This document shows, in pieces, positions 5,435 to 5,533 of a DNA stretch of 5,533 nt (position 1 is the first letter of the stretch; each line of letters starts with the position of its first letter). The DNA is taken from assembly GCA_004144935.1 (NCBI GenBank), contig SDZP01000237.1, forward strand, positions 1 through 5,533, read 5' to 3'. Below the pieces are notes generated by a model. That model saw only the letters and a program-made list of their open reading frames with translations. It did no database searches and had not been told where the DNA came from. A program made the translations under genes and the position numbers. The stretch comes from Caulobacteraceae bacterium. GTDB lineage: Bacteria; Pseudomonadota; Alphaproteobacteria; Caulobacterales; Caulobacteraceae.

Positions 5435-5459
5435 CTTACGCCGTTTGAGCCACTAGACT
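5435..5459 (+). promoter_or_regulatory. Possible promoter giving a leaderless transcript
   Basis: CTTACG at 5435-5440 matches the TTGACG -35 element at four of six bases. ACTAGACT at 5452-5459 carries the CTAnA core of the Caulobacter -10 element GCTANAWC. The spacing of 11 bases is within the 10-14 range. A start site 5-8 bases further on falls at or just before the ATG at 5468, and there is no ribosome binding site upstream of that ATG. Both facts fit a leaderless mRNA, but the motif matches are modest. Confidence 0.3.
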
Positions 5460-5477
5460 CCGCGCGAATGGGGACTC
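5456..5477. promoter_or_regulatory. Two GANTC sites around the start of the downstream gene
   Basis: GACTC occurs at 5456-5460, overlapping the candidate -10 element, and again at 5473-5477, in codons 2-4 of the downstream gene. They are 17 bases apart and bracket the presumed transcription start, a placement compatible with control by CcrM methylation and GcrA. Confidence 0.35.
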
Positions 5478-5533
5478 ACAAAACCAAACCCTCCACCATC
5501 GCGGCGCTGTCGGGCGCGCGCGCCATCCCGCCC
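5468..5533 (+). CDS. 5' end of a probable acyltransferase-3 family protein (partial)
   Basis: The window ends 22 codons into this frame: MGTHKTKPSTIAALSGARAI followed by two prolines. The stretch 'IAALSGARAIPP' resembles the start of the first membrane segment of acyltransferase-3 (OafA/NodX-like) proteins, typically 'L.GlRaiAAl.VvlfH'. These are inner-membrane enzymes that acylate sugars or surface polymers. With so few residues the family call is tentative. The ATG at 5468 is the first in a frame that opens after a TGA at 5432-5434. No ribosome binding site is seen, which fits leaderless translation. The gene is separated from cpaF by the palindromic element, so it is probably a separate transcription unit, not a Tad gene. 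Confidence 0.5.
   Translation, partial: MGTHKTKPSTIAALSGARAIPP

Overview
This GC-rich window almost certainly comes from an alphaproteobacterium, most likely of the order Caulobacterales (Caulobacter, Phenylobacterium, Brevundimonas or a relative). The pointers are the Caulobacter-type pilus proteins, their order, the strong third-position GC bias, GANTC (CcrM-type) sites placed mainly outside genes, and a C/G-rich palindromic intergenic element. The genus cannot be fixed from the sequence alone.

Layout: 2-70 is the last 22 codons of an upstream + strand gene that cannot be firmly identified. 71-389 is a 319-base non-coding region holding an unusual set of short repeats, GANTC sites, a CtrA-like half-site and a possible promoter. 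390-5273 is a tightly packed four-gene operon of the Flp/Tad (tight adherence) pilus type: cpaB, cpaC, cpaE (tadZ) and cpaF (tadA). The gene junctions are a 1-base gap, a 15-base gap and a 1-base overlap. 5274-5467 is non-coding and holds a 128-base nested palindromic element flanked by a near-perfect 11-base direct repeat. 5468 to the window end is the first 22 codons of a probable acyltransferase-3 family membrane protein.

How the genes work together: CpaC is the outer-membrane secretin through which the Flp pilus exits. CpaB is an inner-membrane-anchored periplasmic protein thought to support the secretin. CpaE/TadZ is a ParA/MinD-like cytoplasmic protein that places the machine. CpaF is the hexameric VirB11-like ATPase that powers pilus subunit assembly. 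The set looks incomplete: cpaD is missing between cpaC and cpaE, and the platform genes cpaG/cpaH (tadB/tadC), which normally follow cpaF, are not there. The pilin and prepilin peptidase genes are not in the window either. This may be a secondary or dispersed tad locus.

No clearly new system is proven here. The points most worth a second look are the reduced gene set, the CpaE P-loop lacking both lysines, the repeated TGCTCAA motif upstream of cpaB, and the palindromic element with its flanking direct repeat.
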